Below are positions 25,774 through 33,583 of a stretch of 64,000 bases of DNA, piece after piece. The position numbers and the translations under genes are program-made. The stretch covers positions 1-64,000 of the forward strand of contig CAVGED010000123.1 of assembly GCA_963628035.1 (NCBI GenBank), read 5' to 3'. The notes below the pieces were generated by a model that worked only from the letters and a program-made list of their open reading frames with translations, did not search any database and was not told the DNA's origin. Each line of letters starts with the position of its first letter. Within the stretch, counting starts at the first letter, position 1. The stretch comes from 14-2 sp963628035 (GTDB lineage Bacteria > Bacillota > Clostridia > Lachnospirales > Lachnospiraceae).

Positions 25774-27512
25774 CTGATCACACCCCTCCGGCTGTCCATG
25801 TTCACATAAGCTCCGGACTTCAGGATCTCGGTGGCATTCTTTGCCCCAAGGATCACCGGAATATCCCTGCTCAGGCCGACGATGGCCGCATGGGTATCCA
25901 ATCCTTCCTTCTCCACAACAAGCCCGGAAGCCGTGCGAATCTGCTCCATCATGCTGTTATCTGTCTCTCTGGCTACGATAATGTCGCCCTTCTGATAATT
26001 CTTCTTCAGATCCTCGGCATTTGTGCATACACACAAACTGGCGGACACCTTCCGATTGTTGATCCCGGTTCCCGTGATCAGGATATGTCCCACCACATGT
26101 ACTTTTATCATATTGGTGGTGCCGGATACACCCAGAGGAATTCCTGCCGTAAGCACTGTGATATCGCCGGATTCCACCAGTCCTGCCTTCTCCGCCTCAT
26201 CCACCGCATGTTCAAACAGCTCGTCGGCATTCTCCTTCCGCTCCAGCAGAAGCGGTGTCACGCCCCAGGACAGATTCAGCTGACGGCAGTTCTTCTCCGA
26301 CATACTGCAGCCGATAATGGGGATTCCGGGACGGTACTTGGACACCATCCGAGCCGTTCTGCCGGATCTTGTCACTGTAATGATGGCCGCTGCATTCAGG
26401 TCACTGGCCGTGGTACAGGTAGCATGTGAGATTGCGTTGGTAATATCGGGATTGCTGACGCTCTCCCGCTGTTTGAATCTTCCCGTATAATCAATATCCT
26501 GCTCCGTGCGGAATGCGATCTTCACCATAGTCCGAACTGCCTCCACCGGATACAGACCTGCCGCTGTCTCACCGGACAGCATGATAGCGCTTGTCCCGTC
26601 GTAAATAGCGTTGGCAACGTCGGTGGCCTCCGCCCTGGTAGGCCTCGGATGCTTCATCATGGAATCCAGCATCTGCGTGGCCGTGATGACCTGCTTGCCC
26701 GCATTATAGACCTTATGGATGATCATCTTCTGGATCACCGGCACGTCCTCTAAGGGAATCTCTACACCCATATCGCCCCGCGCCACCATGATGCCGTCAG
26801 ACACCCGTATGATCTCGTCAATGTTGTCCACACCCTGCATATTTTCAATCTTGGAGATGATGTTGATGTCATTGCAGCCCTTCTCCTCGAAGATCCGGCG
26901 GATCTGCAGCACATCTTCCGCGCTGCGCACAAAGGAAGCCGCGATGAAATCAAAGTCATTCTCGATACCGAAAACAATGTCGTCATAATCCTTCTGGCTG
27001 ATATAGGGCATGGAAAGCTCCACATCCGGCACATTGACACCCTTCCGGTTGGAGATCTCGCCGCCGTTTAATACCACACAGGTGATCTCCAGATCCGTCA
27101 CCTGCTCCACCCGCATTCCGATGAGTCCGTCATCGATCAGGATCCGGCAGCCCGGCCGAACATCCTTCACCAGGTTCTTATAGGAAATGGACACGCGGTG
27201 CTCATCTCCAAGCACATCCTCCGCTGTCAGGGTGAAGGTCTGTCCCTCCTTGAGCATTGCACGGCCATCCTTGATTTCTCCCAGCCGGATCTCCGGCCCC
27301 TTGGTATCTAATATGGTCGCCACCGGCTTCCCAAGCTCTTCCCGAAGCTGCCGCACCTGCGCCAGACGTCTCCCCTGTTCCTCATGGTCTCCGTGAGAAA
27401 AATTAAACCTGGCTGCATCCATTCCTTCCAGCATCAGCTGCTTCAATACGCCGTTCTTGTCCGTGGACGGGCCCAGTGTGCATATAATTTTGGTTTTTCT
27501 TTCATTCTTCAT
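25761..27512 (-). CDS. pyk: Pyruvate kinase with C-terminal PEP-utiliser domain
   Basis: Last step of glycolysis, PEP + ADP to pyruvate + ATP. Residues 1-475 are a complete pyruvate kinase with ISKIEN (catalytic Lys), MVARGDMGVEIP and ATQMLDSM. Residues about 490-583 form the extra domain found in Bacillus and many clostridial enzymes, resembling the swivelling domain of PEP synthases, with GLDTHAAIV including the His. The role of this tail is unsettled. It overlaps the downstream membrane protein by 13 nt. Confidence 0.96.
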   Translation of the reverse strand: MKNERKTKIICTLGPSTDKNGVLKQLMLEGMDAARFNFSHGDHEEQGRRLAQVRQLREELGKPVATILDTKGPEIRLGEIKDGRAMLKEGQTFTLTAEDVLGDEHRVSISYKNLVKDVRPGCRILIDDGLIGMRVEQVTDLEITCVVLNGGEISNRKGVNVPDVELSMPYISQKDYDDIVFGIENDFDFIAASFVRSAEDVLQIRRIFEEKGCNDINIISKIENMQGVDNIDEIIRVSDGIMVARGDMGVEIPLEDVPVIQKMIIHKVYNAGKQVITATQMLDSMMKHPRPTRAEATDVANAIYDGTSAIMLSGETAAGLYPVEAVRTMVKIAFRTEQDIDYTGRFKQRESVSNPDITNAISHATCTTASDLNAAAIITVTRSGRTARMVSKYRPGIPIIGCSMSEKNCRQLNLSWGVTPLLLERKENADELFEHAVDEAEKAGLVESGDITVLTAGIPLGVSGTTNMIKVHVVGHILITGTGINNRKVSASLCVCTNAEDLKKNYQKGDIIVARETDNSMMEQIRTASGLVVEKEGLDTHAAIVGLSRDIPVILGAKNATEILKSGAYVNMDSRRGVISCNR

Positions 27513-27630
27513 AGTGCATGGCCTTTCTTACTTATTATTACTGGTGATATGTACGATTCACCGCCCTCCCGCCTACATGGCATTGGCTGTGAATAGTAAT
27601 CTCTAATAAGTTATTGTACCAAATCCTTTG

Positions 27631-27661
27631 CAAAAAAGAAAGAGGATGTTTTCACATCCTC
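27631..27661 (-). terminator. Terminator downstream of the carbamate kinase gene
   Basis: An 8-bp perfect stem GAGGATGT/ACATCCTC (27642-27649 with 27654-27661) is followed on the minus strand by a T-rich run (TTTCTTTTTT). It lies 47 bp beyond the kinase stop and closes that transcript before pyk. Confidence 0.8.
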
Positions 27662-27670
27662 AAATTCTTA

Positions 27671-27706
27671 GCACGATTTATCGTCCTTCTTCGTTCTGGC
27701 CAAACG
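27671..27706 (-). repeat. Partial copy B of the recurrent intergenic element
   Basis: Read on the minus strand this 36-bp stretch matches the 5' part of the element at 3868-4019, including GAAGAAGGACGATAAA and the preceding CCAGA. It lacks the outer helix and the 3' partner of the small hairpin is eroded to AATTTGAGGA. It lies in the 3' untranslated region of the carbamate kinase gene. Confidence 0.5.
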
Positions 27707-27707
27707 G

Positions 27708-28640
27708 TTACTTCCGAATCACAGTTCCCGTCTTTTGGGATTGGCCTTCTCCGGTCTTATAAAGCTTCGTGATCAGGACGGTGCGGATCGCTGAATTGCC
27801 GATAAATTCAATGGCTGCTTCAATCTTAGGAAGCATGGTTCCCTCTGCGAACTGGCCTTCTTCGATGTAGCGCTGAGCCTCCGCCACAGTCATGGTATCT
27901 AAGGCCCGCTCCGTATCCTTTCCAAAGTCCAGACACACCTTCTCTACACCGGTAAGTATTACCAGGTTGTCCGCATCCAGAAGCTCTGCCAGCTTTCCTG
28001 CCGCTGTATCCTTCTCGATCACGGCACTGGCGCCCTTTAAGCGGTTATTCTGTACCAGGACGGGGATTCCTCCGCCACCGCAGGCAATCACGATCTGGTC
28101 TGCATCCAACAGGGCACGAACGGCATCGATCTCAATCACTTCCATGGGCTTGGGAGCCGCTATGATCCGGCGGTAGCCTTCACTGGTCTCCACCACGTGA
28201 TTTCCCTTCTTCTCCTCCGCCTCGGCCTCTTCCTTCGTCATGGTTCTGCCGATGATCTTGGTCGGCTGGTAGAAGGCTTCATCATAGGGATCCACCGTCA
28301 CCTGCGTCAGCAGTGTGGACACCGGCTTGTAGATACCGCGGTTTAAAAGCTCTGTACGGATAGCATTCTGTAAGTCATATCCGATATATCCCTGGCTCAT
28401 GGCAGAGCACACGGACATGGGTGTCGCCGTATACTCCGGATAGAGTCTTGCGAACTCTGCCATGGCGGTGTGGATCATTCCAACCTGCGGGCCATTGCTG
28501 TGGGTGATCACCACCTGGCAATCGTCCTGGATAAAATCCGCAACCGCCTTGGCCGTTCTTTCGGTAGCCTCCTTCTGTTCAGGAAGGGTGGTACCCAGCG
28601 CGTCATGTCCCAACGCGATCACAATTCTTTTCTTTCTCAT
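27708..28640 (-). CDS. arcC: Carbamate kinase
   Basis: Reversibly makes ATP from carbamoyl phosphate and ADP, the last step of arginine or agmatine/purine-ammonia fermentation. The 310-residue protein starts KKRIVIALGHDALG, where family members usually have GGNAL, and includes HSNGPQVG, IVIACGGGGIPV and EKDTAAGKLAELL from the amino acid kinase fold. No arcA, arcB or agmatine genes are in the window, so the source of carbamoyl phosphate is unknown. GGAGG precedes ATG 28640. A terminator follows at 27631-27661. Confidence 0.93.
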   Translation of the reverse strand: MRKKRIVIALGHDALGTTLPEQKEATERTAKAVADFIQDDCQVVITHSNGPQVGMIHTAMAEFARLYPEYTATPMSVCSAMSQGYIGYDLQNAIRTELLNRGIYKPVSTLLTQVTVDPYDEAFYQPTKIIGRTMTKEEAEAEEKKGNHVVETSEGYRRIIAAPKPMEVIEIDAVRALLDADQIVIACGGGGIPVLVQNNRLKGASAVIEKDTAAGKLAELLDADNLVILTGVEKVCLDFGKDTERALDTMTVAEAQRYIEEGQFAEGTMLPKIEAAIEFIGNSAIRTVLITKLYKTGEGQSQKTGTVIRK

Positions 28641-28731
28641 GAGGGTTCCTCCGTTACATGGATTTACTGTAGTAATCATAGCACATCCGGGCGGAATTGG
28701 AAATACCCTTCTTCATTCTTCTTACCTAGTC

Positions 28732-30306
28732 TTAATTTTTCTTACCTAAGGTTACGGAAATGGTGCTTTCCGCCCACTGTCCATTCTCAACACGCTGGAT
28801 CGTGACATCAACGGTGGTGCCGGCCTTATAGTATTGCAGGCGCTCCGCCAGCGCTTCCATGGTATCTACCGTACGTCCATCAAAGCTTGTGATAATGTCG
28901 CCAAGCCGGATTCCTGCTGTCTCAGCCGCGCTTCCGGGCGTTACCTTCGCCACATAGACACCTACCGGCATGTTGTATGCCTTAGAAACACTCTCAGTCA
29001 CATTCTGACCATATACACCGAGGAAAGCTGCCTCAGATTCTTTTACCTCTTCTCTGGTGATCAGATCGTTGATGATCGGTTCTGCGGTTGCCATAGGAAT
29101 TGCGAATCCCATGCCTTCCACATCTGTATCGGAATACTTCACCTCATTGATACCGATAACTTCACCGTTGATGTTCAGCAAAGCACCGCCGCTGTTGCCC
29201 GGATTGATAGCCGCGCTTGTCTGGATCAGGCTGTTGGTGATGGAATTGTTGTTGGAATCCGTCACGGTCACTTCCCGGTTCAGAGCACTTATCACACCGG
29301 TAGTCACAGACTGACCATACCCAAGGGCATTGCCGATTGCAATGGCCGGTTCACCCATCTTAAGGTTATCTGAATTTCCCAGCGTTGCAACCTTGATCTT
29401 GCTCAATGTATCCGCCGAAATACTGCTGATGGGAATCTCAATTACAGCCAGATCGGTGCTGCTGTCCACGCCCTTGATCTCCGCAGCAACCGTCTGATCG
29501 TCCGCAAACGTAACGGACAGGGAGTTTGCTCCGTCTACCACATGATTGTTGGTTGCAATATACAGCATATCATCTGTCTGGGCTACAATGATACCCGAAC
29601 CGGCGCTGGATCCTTCCTGGGTGTAGGTCTGGCCGAACCAGTTCTTATACTGCTGGACAGACAGATTGGTAATGGAGACAATCGCGGGCATTACCTCTTC
29701 CACTACGTCGGAGACATCGCTGACTACCGCTTTTGTCTCAGTGCTGGTGGATGTCACCTTATTCCCGCTGACCGTTGTGCTGTTGCCCTGCTGCGTAGTC
29801 TGAAGATTCTTGTTGCTGTTCTTTCCGGTAGCATAATCGAAGATCGTCCCGGTTCCATAGAATACGGTTCCGCTGATCAGTCCGAATACCAGGGCGATAG
29901 CTGCGCATTTCCCTAACATCTTTCCGAAACCGCCCTTCTTCTTTTCTCTGCGGACTTTCTTCTGAGGCGCATTATACGGGGTGTAGGCCTGCTGATATTG
30001 TGTACCGCCTGCCGCTGCGCTCTGATACGTGTTCTGGGCTGTGCCCTGATACGTGTTCTGGGCTGTGCCCTGATACGTGTTCTGGGCTGCACCCTGATAT
30101 GCGTTCTGGGCTGTACCTTGATATGTGTTCTGCGCTGCACTCTGTTCCACATTCACTGCTGCGTTCTGCTCCACATTCGTTGCTACATTCTGCTCCGCGT
30201 TCTGCACCGGCTCCTCATTTTTTACATAGCTATATGAGTATAAAGAATCAGAGGGGCGCTCGTTTTCATTTCCATTTTCACCATTGGGATTAAAATTGTT
30301 GTCCAT
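28732..30306 (-). CDS. htrA: HtrA/DegP-like serine protease with PDZ domain
   Basis: Membrane-anchored quality-control protease acting outside the cytoplasmic membrane. The 524 residues are, in order: an Asn/Gln-rich cytoplasmic tail (1-125) with five tandem octapeptides of the NTYQGTAQ type, one membrane helix (about 130-155), a Ser/Thr linker, a trypsin-like domain with the triad in ATNNHVVDG, STDLAVIEI and NPGNSGGALL, and one PDZ domain (about 420-515). The tail is unusual for a cytoplasmic segment of HtrA and is encoded by a 24-bp tandem repeat. It stands alone between the carbamate kinase and the toxin-antitoxin cassette. Confidence 0.93.
   Translation of the reverse strand: MDNNFNPNGENGNENERPSDSLYSYSYVKNEEPVQNAEQNVATNVEQNAAVNVEQSAAQNTYQGTAQNAYQGAAQNTYQGTAQNTYQGTAQNTYQSAAAGGTQYQQAYTPYNAPQKKVRREKKKGGFGKMLGKCAAIALVFGLISGTVFYGTGTIFDYATGKNSNKNLQTTQQGNSTTVSGNKVTSTSTETKAVVSDVSDVVEEVMPAIVSITNLSVQQYKNWFGQTYTQEGSSAGSGIIVAQTDDMLYIATNNHVVDGANSLSVTFADDQTVAAEIKGVDSSTDLAVIEIPISSISADTLSKIKVATLGNSDNLKMGEPAIAIGNALGYGQSVTTGVISALNREVTVTDSNNNSITNSLIQTSAAINPGNSGGALLNINGEVIGINEVKYSDTDVEGMGFAIPMATAEPIINDLITREEVKESEAAFLGVYGQNVTESVSKAYNMPVGVYVAKVTPGSAAETAGIRLGDIITSFDGRTVDTMEALAERLQYYKAGTTVDVTIQRVENGQWAESTISVTLGKKN
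30022..30141 (-). repeat. Five 24-bp tandem repeats in htrA
   Basis: Five head-to-tail 24-bp units start at 30022, 30046, 30070, 30094 and 30118. Units 1 and 2 are identical; unit 3 differs from them at two positions and units 4 and 5 at several. Each encodes one octapeptide (NTYQGTAQ or NAYQGAAQ), so copy-number change would not break the frame. Confidence 0.95.
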
Positions 30307-30403
30307 AACTAAAATCTCCTTTCGTTCCTTTTCGGTTTCTGATTATGAGTTTAGTAGGGAAATGTGTTAAAATTGTGACGAATGTTTCAAAAAAATGTGA
30401 TTC

Positions 30404-30432
30404 TTGACAAAGTAAGCCATTTCAACTATAAT
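30404..30432 (+). promoter_or_regulatory. Consensus promoter of the antitoxin RNA
   Basis: TTGACA (30404-30409) and TATAAT (30427-30432) are both perfect and 17 bp apart, the strongest promoter seen in the window. No protein frame follows before the terminator at 30491-30526, so it drives a short non-coding RNA. Confidence 0.85.
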
Positions 30433-30438
30433 ATGCAT

Positions 30439-30530
30439 ATAAAAGGTGTCCCGACAATAGACGGCTAACCCTTGAAAATTTGGTTACAAAAAATAACCGC
30501 TAGTTTCTCAGGCTGGGCGGTTATTTTTTT
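30439..30530 (+). ncRNA. Antisense antitoxin RNA (RatA-like)
   Basis: Predicted transcript of about 90 nt starting 6-8 nt after the -10 and ending in the T run after the hairpin 30491-30500/30517-30526. It overlaps the 3' end of the convergent toxin mRNA, including the last codon and stop of the toxin. In type I systems such as txpA/ratA of Bacillus such an RNA pairs with the toxin mRNA to cause its decay. The very strong promoter fits the need for excess antitoxin. Confidence 0.65.
30491..30526. terminator. Bidirectional terminator shared by toxin and antitoxin RNAs
   Basis: Ten-bp stem AAATAACCGC/GCGGTTATTT (30491-30500 with 30517-30526), followed by T runs on both strands. The toxin stop codon TAA is part of the stem, so ribosomes finishing the toxin reach the hairpin. 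Confidence 0.85.
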
Positions 30531-30631
30531 GCATTAATAAGCTCGATAATCAGTTTAACGATAACGCCAAGCACAGACACTAATAAAGCCAGTGCCGCAA
30601 GGACTACCGAAACGATCTCAAAAGCCGTCAT
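30521..30631 (-). CDS. Small hydrophobic holin-like toxin (type I)
   Basis: The 36-residue peptide begins MTAFEIVSVVL, has one continuous membrane helix of about 25 residues and ends in INAKK. This matches the holin-like type I toxins of Firmicutes (TxpA/BsrG-like small peptides) that depolarise or damage the membrane. GGAGG (30641-30645) is 9 nt from ATG 30631; an in-frame ATG at 30637 and a GTG at 30640 are closer than usual. The mRNA leader is about 130 nt, starts with a hairpin closed by a TTCG loop and contains CCCTC/GAGGG segments with alternative pairings, as expected for translation control. Confidence 0.8.
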   Translation of the reverse strand: MTAFEIVSVVLAALALLVSVLGVIVKLIIELINAKK

Positions 30632-30748
30632 GCGCATCACCCTCCGATATATAAATTTCCGCCAAAGCAGAGTATCTATGTAAACAGAGGGCTTTTAATC
30701 TCCCTCTGTAAAGAGGGTTAGCCGCCTACCGTTATATCGTGACACCTT

Positions 30749-30801
30749 AGCTCACCGAAGTGAGCTATAACTATAATACTGCAAATTACGACAAGACGCA
30801 A
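30749..30801 (-). promoter_or_regulatory. Toxin promoter and 5'-terminal hairpin
   Basis: On the minus strand TTGCGT (30796-30801) and TATTAT (30773-30778) are 17 bp apart. The predicted start near 30766 coincides with AGCTCACTTCGGTGAGCT (30749-30766), a 7-bp stem with a UUCG tetraloop in RNA, which would protect the mRNA 5' end. Confidence 0.65.
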
Positions 30802-30962
30802 GACAAAATACCATTTCAAATTTGAGTAATCGTTATTTCCTAATGTCCTTCTTTATCTAAAATACAATTCTCTGCTCAATGGTATCCGTTACTTCCTTCG
30901 GCAAATCATAATACTTTATAATAGGACGCAGTTTCCTTTCATGCTATCATTCCTTTTCTCTA

Positions 30963-31916
30963 CTACCACAACGAAACCTCGCCTTTCTTCTTGCATATCA
31001 TGTTGGTAATGACCAGCAAGATAATATTCACTGCCGAATTAAAGATTCCGATGGCCGTCGCATAACTGTATTGCGGAATACTGGATTTTAAAGATACCTT
31101 ATACACATACGTTGTAATAATCCTGGACGCAGAAAGATTTCCTGCGGTCTGCATCAAATACACCTTTTCAAACCCAACGTTTAAAAGATTTCCCACATTC
31201 ATGATCAACATAATCAGCATAATCGGTACAATGGTTGGCAAATTGATATGGATCACTCTCTGAAAACGACTTGCTCCGTCCAAAGCGGCAGCTTCATGAA
31301 GCGACTGATCCACATTCGCCAAGGTACCCACATAGATAATGGCCGCCCAGCCAAGTCCTTGCCAAACACCGGATGCGACGTACCGTCCGACAAACATGTC
31401 TGCTCTTTCCATAAACGCTATTGGCTGCACACCAACCATCTCCAACAGGTGGTTTATAATACCGGTTTCTGCATTCGTAAAGATAAATAGCATACTGACG
31501 ACCACAACCGTTGATATAAAATATGGCGCATAGGATACCGTTTGTACGATTTTCTTAAACCGTCTGCCTGATATTTCATTCACTAACAAAGCAAACGCAG
31601 CCGGCGGTATGGTTCCGAAAAGCAATGAGATCAAACTCAGCTTCAACGTATTCCATATCAGCTTCCAAAAATCCGGCATAGTTAAAAAATTATAAAAATG
31701 AGCAAATCCATTCATTCCTGCCCACGGTGAATTCCAGATTCCCTGATATGAATTATAATCTTTAAACGCGGCCACCAACCCAAACATAGGTACATAATGG
31801 AATATAAATATGTACAGCAGTCCCGGTAGCATAAAACACCACATCACCAGCTGATTTACTTTTTTCTTTTTCTTAACGAGCTTCATAATGATATTTGGGG
31901 GGGAGAATATATCCAT
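30963..31916 (-). CDS. ABC transporter permease, LplB/aldouronate type
   Basis: Inner-membrane subunit of a carbohydrate importer. The 317-residue protein has six predicted helices, beginning WCFMLPGLLYIFIFHYVPMF, and the permease loop EAAALDGASRFQRVIHINLP. Such genes are normally followed by a second permease and a binding lipoprotein, but here only about 30 bp of a possible next start (AAAGGA, ATG AAA GGA AAC) and then unrelated sequence follow, so it is an orphan. ATG 31916 has AGGAGG 5 nt upstream. An alternative ATG at 31946 shares a base with the stop of a 16-codon leader frame. The divergent AraC gene is the likely regulator. Confidence 0.85.
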   Translation of the reverse strand: MDIFSPPNIIMKLVKKKKKVNQLVMWCFMLPGLLYIFIFHYVPMFGLVAAFKDYNSYQGIWNSPWAGMNGFAHFYNFLTMPDFWKLIWNTLKLSLISLLFGTIPPAAFALLVNEISGRRFKKIVQTVSYAPYFISTVVVVSMLFIFTNAETGIINHLLEMVGVQPIAFMERADMFVGRYVASGVWQGLGWAAIIYVGTLANVDQSLHEAAALDGASRFQRVIHINLPTIVPIMLIMLIMNVGNLLNVGFEKVYLMQTAGNLSASRIITTYVYKVSLKSSIPQYSYATAIGIFNSAVNIILLVITNMICKKKGEVSLW

Positions 31917-32213
31917 CCCCTCCTCCTTCCGCCTGTTATTCGACATTATCGTAATATACAAAGAATATATGAAAAAGTCCCCTCGTGTCTTATCAAATCA
32001 ATCACCTCCTTGCTACTATTATTTTACCCCATACACGTTGTTTTTGTCTTTCCGTTTTTCGCTCATTGCAATATATAAATATCGTTTTTTGGACATCTTA
32101 ATCTTCGTTCGGATTTTCTTGACAGCGGCATGAAAATATTGTAACCTTGACTTGCCAGCTAATGATTTTCCTTTGGAAAAAGATGGAAACCGTATATGGA
32201 GGGAAGCGGAATA
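31917..32213. other. Divergent intergenic region of permease and AraC genes
   Basis: About 300 bp. The minus strand has AAGGAGGTGAT, a perfect ribosome site, at 32001-32012, 8 nt before a TTG that opens a 16-codon frame (31946-31996) whose stop overlaps an in-frame ATG of the permease (TAATG). This suggests a translationally coupled leader peptide. I could not identify convincing -35/-10 pairs or AraC half-sites. Confidence 0.4.
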
Positions 32214-33083
32214 ATGGCAACGAAAATAGAAAATGTATATACAGAAAATCCACAGGGATATGTGATCAAGTTCCATGAATATGTAAATCATGTAGAATAT
32301 GAAAGCAACTGGCATCACAAGCATAATTACTGGGAATTTTTTCTGGTCACGAAGGGAAAAACCTATCACTACTTCAACGATACCAGATCTATCATCCAAA
32401 AAGGCGATCTGATTCTTATAAAACCGGATGATTACCATCATATAGAATTCATTGAGCAGAAGCCGTATCAACACCTTGACCTCTACGCGGTTCCTCATAT
32501 TTTTCAAGTCGTTTGTGATTTGATCGACCCCGGCCTATACTCTTTTTTGCTCAAACAGAACTTTTTTATGGTTCTGCATTTGTCTGAAAAAGACACCTTG
32601 CTCCTTGAGGAAATGATCAATGAAATATATGTATTTCAAAATTCCATGCAATCCAACTCACTGATCCATAGCTACTACTATCCCTGCCTTACCAAAATGG
32701 TGAGCCTGATCGCCCAACGCTTCTTTTTCAACAATGGCTCACAGGAAAACATGTTATTTTATTCATTTCTAGCCAAAATAAATACACCACAGTATATTGC
32801 CTGCAGTGTAGAGGAAATCGTTTCCTTAAGCAATTACAGCCAAAGAAACCTTTGCCGTCTTTTTAAGAAATATACAAATAAGACTATTAAAGAATATCTC
32901 ACCATAGCAAAGATGAATTACTCTATAGAGTTACTCCGAAACAAAAAGTTATCCATTCTCACAATATCTGAGATGATAGGCTATAATAGTGTGAGCCACT
33001 ATATTGTAACCTTCAAAAAGCATACCGGATTCACTCCTCAAAAATATCGTTCAGAACTAATCGATGGGAAATTATTCAAATAG
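32214..33083 (+). CDS. AraC-family transcriptional regulator
   Basis: Carbohydrate-responsive activator. The 289-residue protein has an N-terminal cupin-type sensor domain (WHHKHNYWEFFLVTKG near residue 36 is the metal/ligand-like His cluster) and a C-terminal pair of helix-turn-helix motifs (YSQRNLCRLFKKYTNKTIKEY and IGYNSVSHYIVTFKKHTG, quoted in part). It is transcribed away from the permease gene and probably controls it. The start at 32214 is favoured because GGAGG lies just upstream; an in-frame ATG at 32196 lacks a site. Confidence 0.88.
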   Translation: MATKIENVYTENPQGYVIKFHEYVNHVEYESNWHHKHNYWEFFLVTKGKTYHYFNDTRSIIQKGDLILIKPDDYHHIEFIEQKPYQHLDLYAVPHIFQVVCDLIDPGLYSFLLKQNFFMVLHLSEKDTLLLEEMINEIYVFQNSMQSNSLIHSYYYPCLTKMVSLIAQRFFFNNGSQENMLFYSFLAKINTPQYIACSVEEIVSLSNYSQRNLCRLFKKYTNKTIKEYLTIAKMNYSIELLRNKKLSILTISEMIGYNSVSHYIVTFKKHTGFTPQKYRSELIDGKLFK

Positions 33084-33100
33084 GAAAATATAGTTTCAAA

Positions 33101-33127
33101 AACCGCCCTGCAAAATGCAGGGCGGTT
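33101..33127 (-). terminator. Terminator between gtrA (minus) and the AraC gene (plus)
   Basis: A 12-bp perfect stem AACCGCCCTGCA/TGCAGGGCGGTT with a 3-nt loop. The T run follows only on the minus strand (GGTTTTTG), so it ends the glmS-gtrA transcript; it may also act on the convergent AraC mRNA. Confidence 0.85.
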
Positions 33128-33136
33128 GGTTCGTAT

Positions 33137-33550
33137 TCACCTATTATTCAAATCCTTTTTCTCTTCCAGAAAAAGCTTCCTTGTCACAAAGTTCCATATC
33201 ATCACCACACCGGTAGCCAGGATCTTGGAGATTCGGTAATCGATGCCAAGCTGCTCCACGATCAGCCACAGCACCAGCTGGTTGAGCCCCATACCCATCA
33301 GGCAGAGCACAGTAAAGATAAGAAATTCCTTCACCTTGCTCATTCCTTCCCTGCCATGGAACACATACTTCATGCTGGCCAGGTAATTAAATACCAGAGA
33401 AATCATATAGGAAAGGGTGGAGGACAGCAGGTAATAAATGCCGAAAACCTCCGTAAAAAGTATCATCAGTCCATAATCCAGCAGCGTGGAGATGACACCT
33501 ACGATTCCGAATTTGATTAATTGTTTCAGTAAACCTATATATTTTCTCAT
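33137..33550 (-). CDS. GtrA-family membrane protein
   Basis: A 137-residue protein with four membrane helices and the GtrA opening FGIVGVISTLLDYGL. GtrA proteins are thought to help move or present undecaprenyl-phosphate-linked sugars for glycan modification. It follows glmS by 33 bp and shares its terminator, so it is probably cotranscribed. The likely GT2 partner is one of the neighbouring enzymes (35488, 40084). Confidence 0.88.
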   Translation of the reverse strand: MRKYIGLLKQLIKFGIVGVISTLLDYGLMILFTEVFGIYYLLSSTLSYMISLVFNYLASMKYVFHGREGMSKVKEFLIFTVLCLMGMGLNQLVLWLIVEQLGIDYRISKILATGVVMIWNFVTRKLFLEEKKDLNNR

Positions 33551-33583
33551 CCGTCCTCCGTTAGTTATTCAGGAAAGCAGTTT

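Larger units (their letters stand above)
30443..30748. repeat. Inverted repeats flanking the toxin-antitoxin cassette
   Basis: 30443-30472 and 30714-30748 are imperfect inverted copies: both begin AAGGTGTC and end CGGCTAACCCT when read inward from their own promoters. Each copy is the 5' leader of one of the two convergent RNAs. They bound about 300 bp and may be remnants of a duplication or the ends of a mobile cassette. Confidence 0.8.

Noticed and set aside
27542..27625. GATTACTATTCACAG-like motif upstream of pyk, similar to one before cca
   Set aside because: About 15 bases are shared by the two sites, but the match is too short and A/T-rich to treat as a repeat family without a genome search.
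30022..30141. Regular repeats as a CRISPR array
   Set aside because: Units are contiguous without spacers and translate in frame as part of HtrA.
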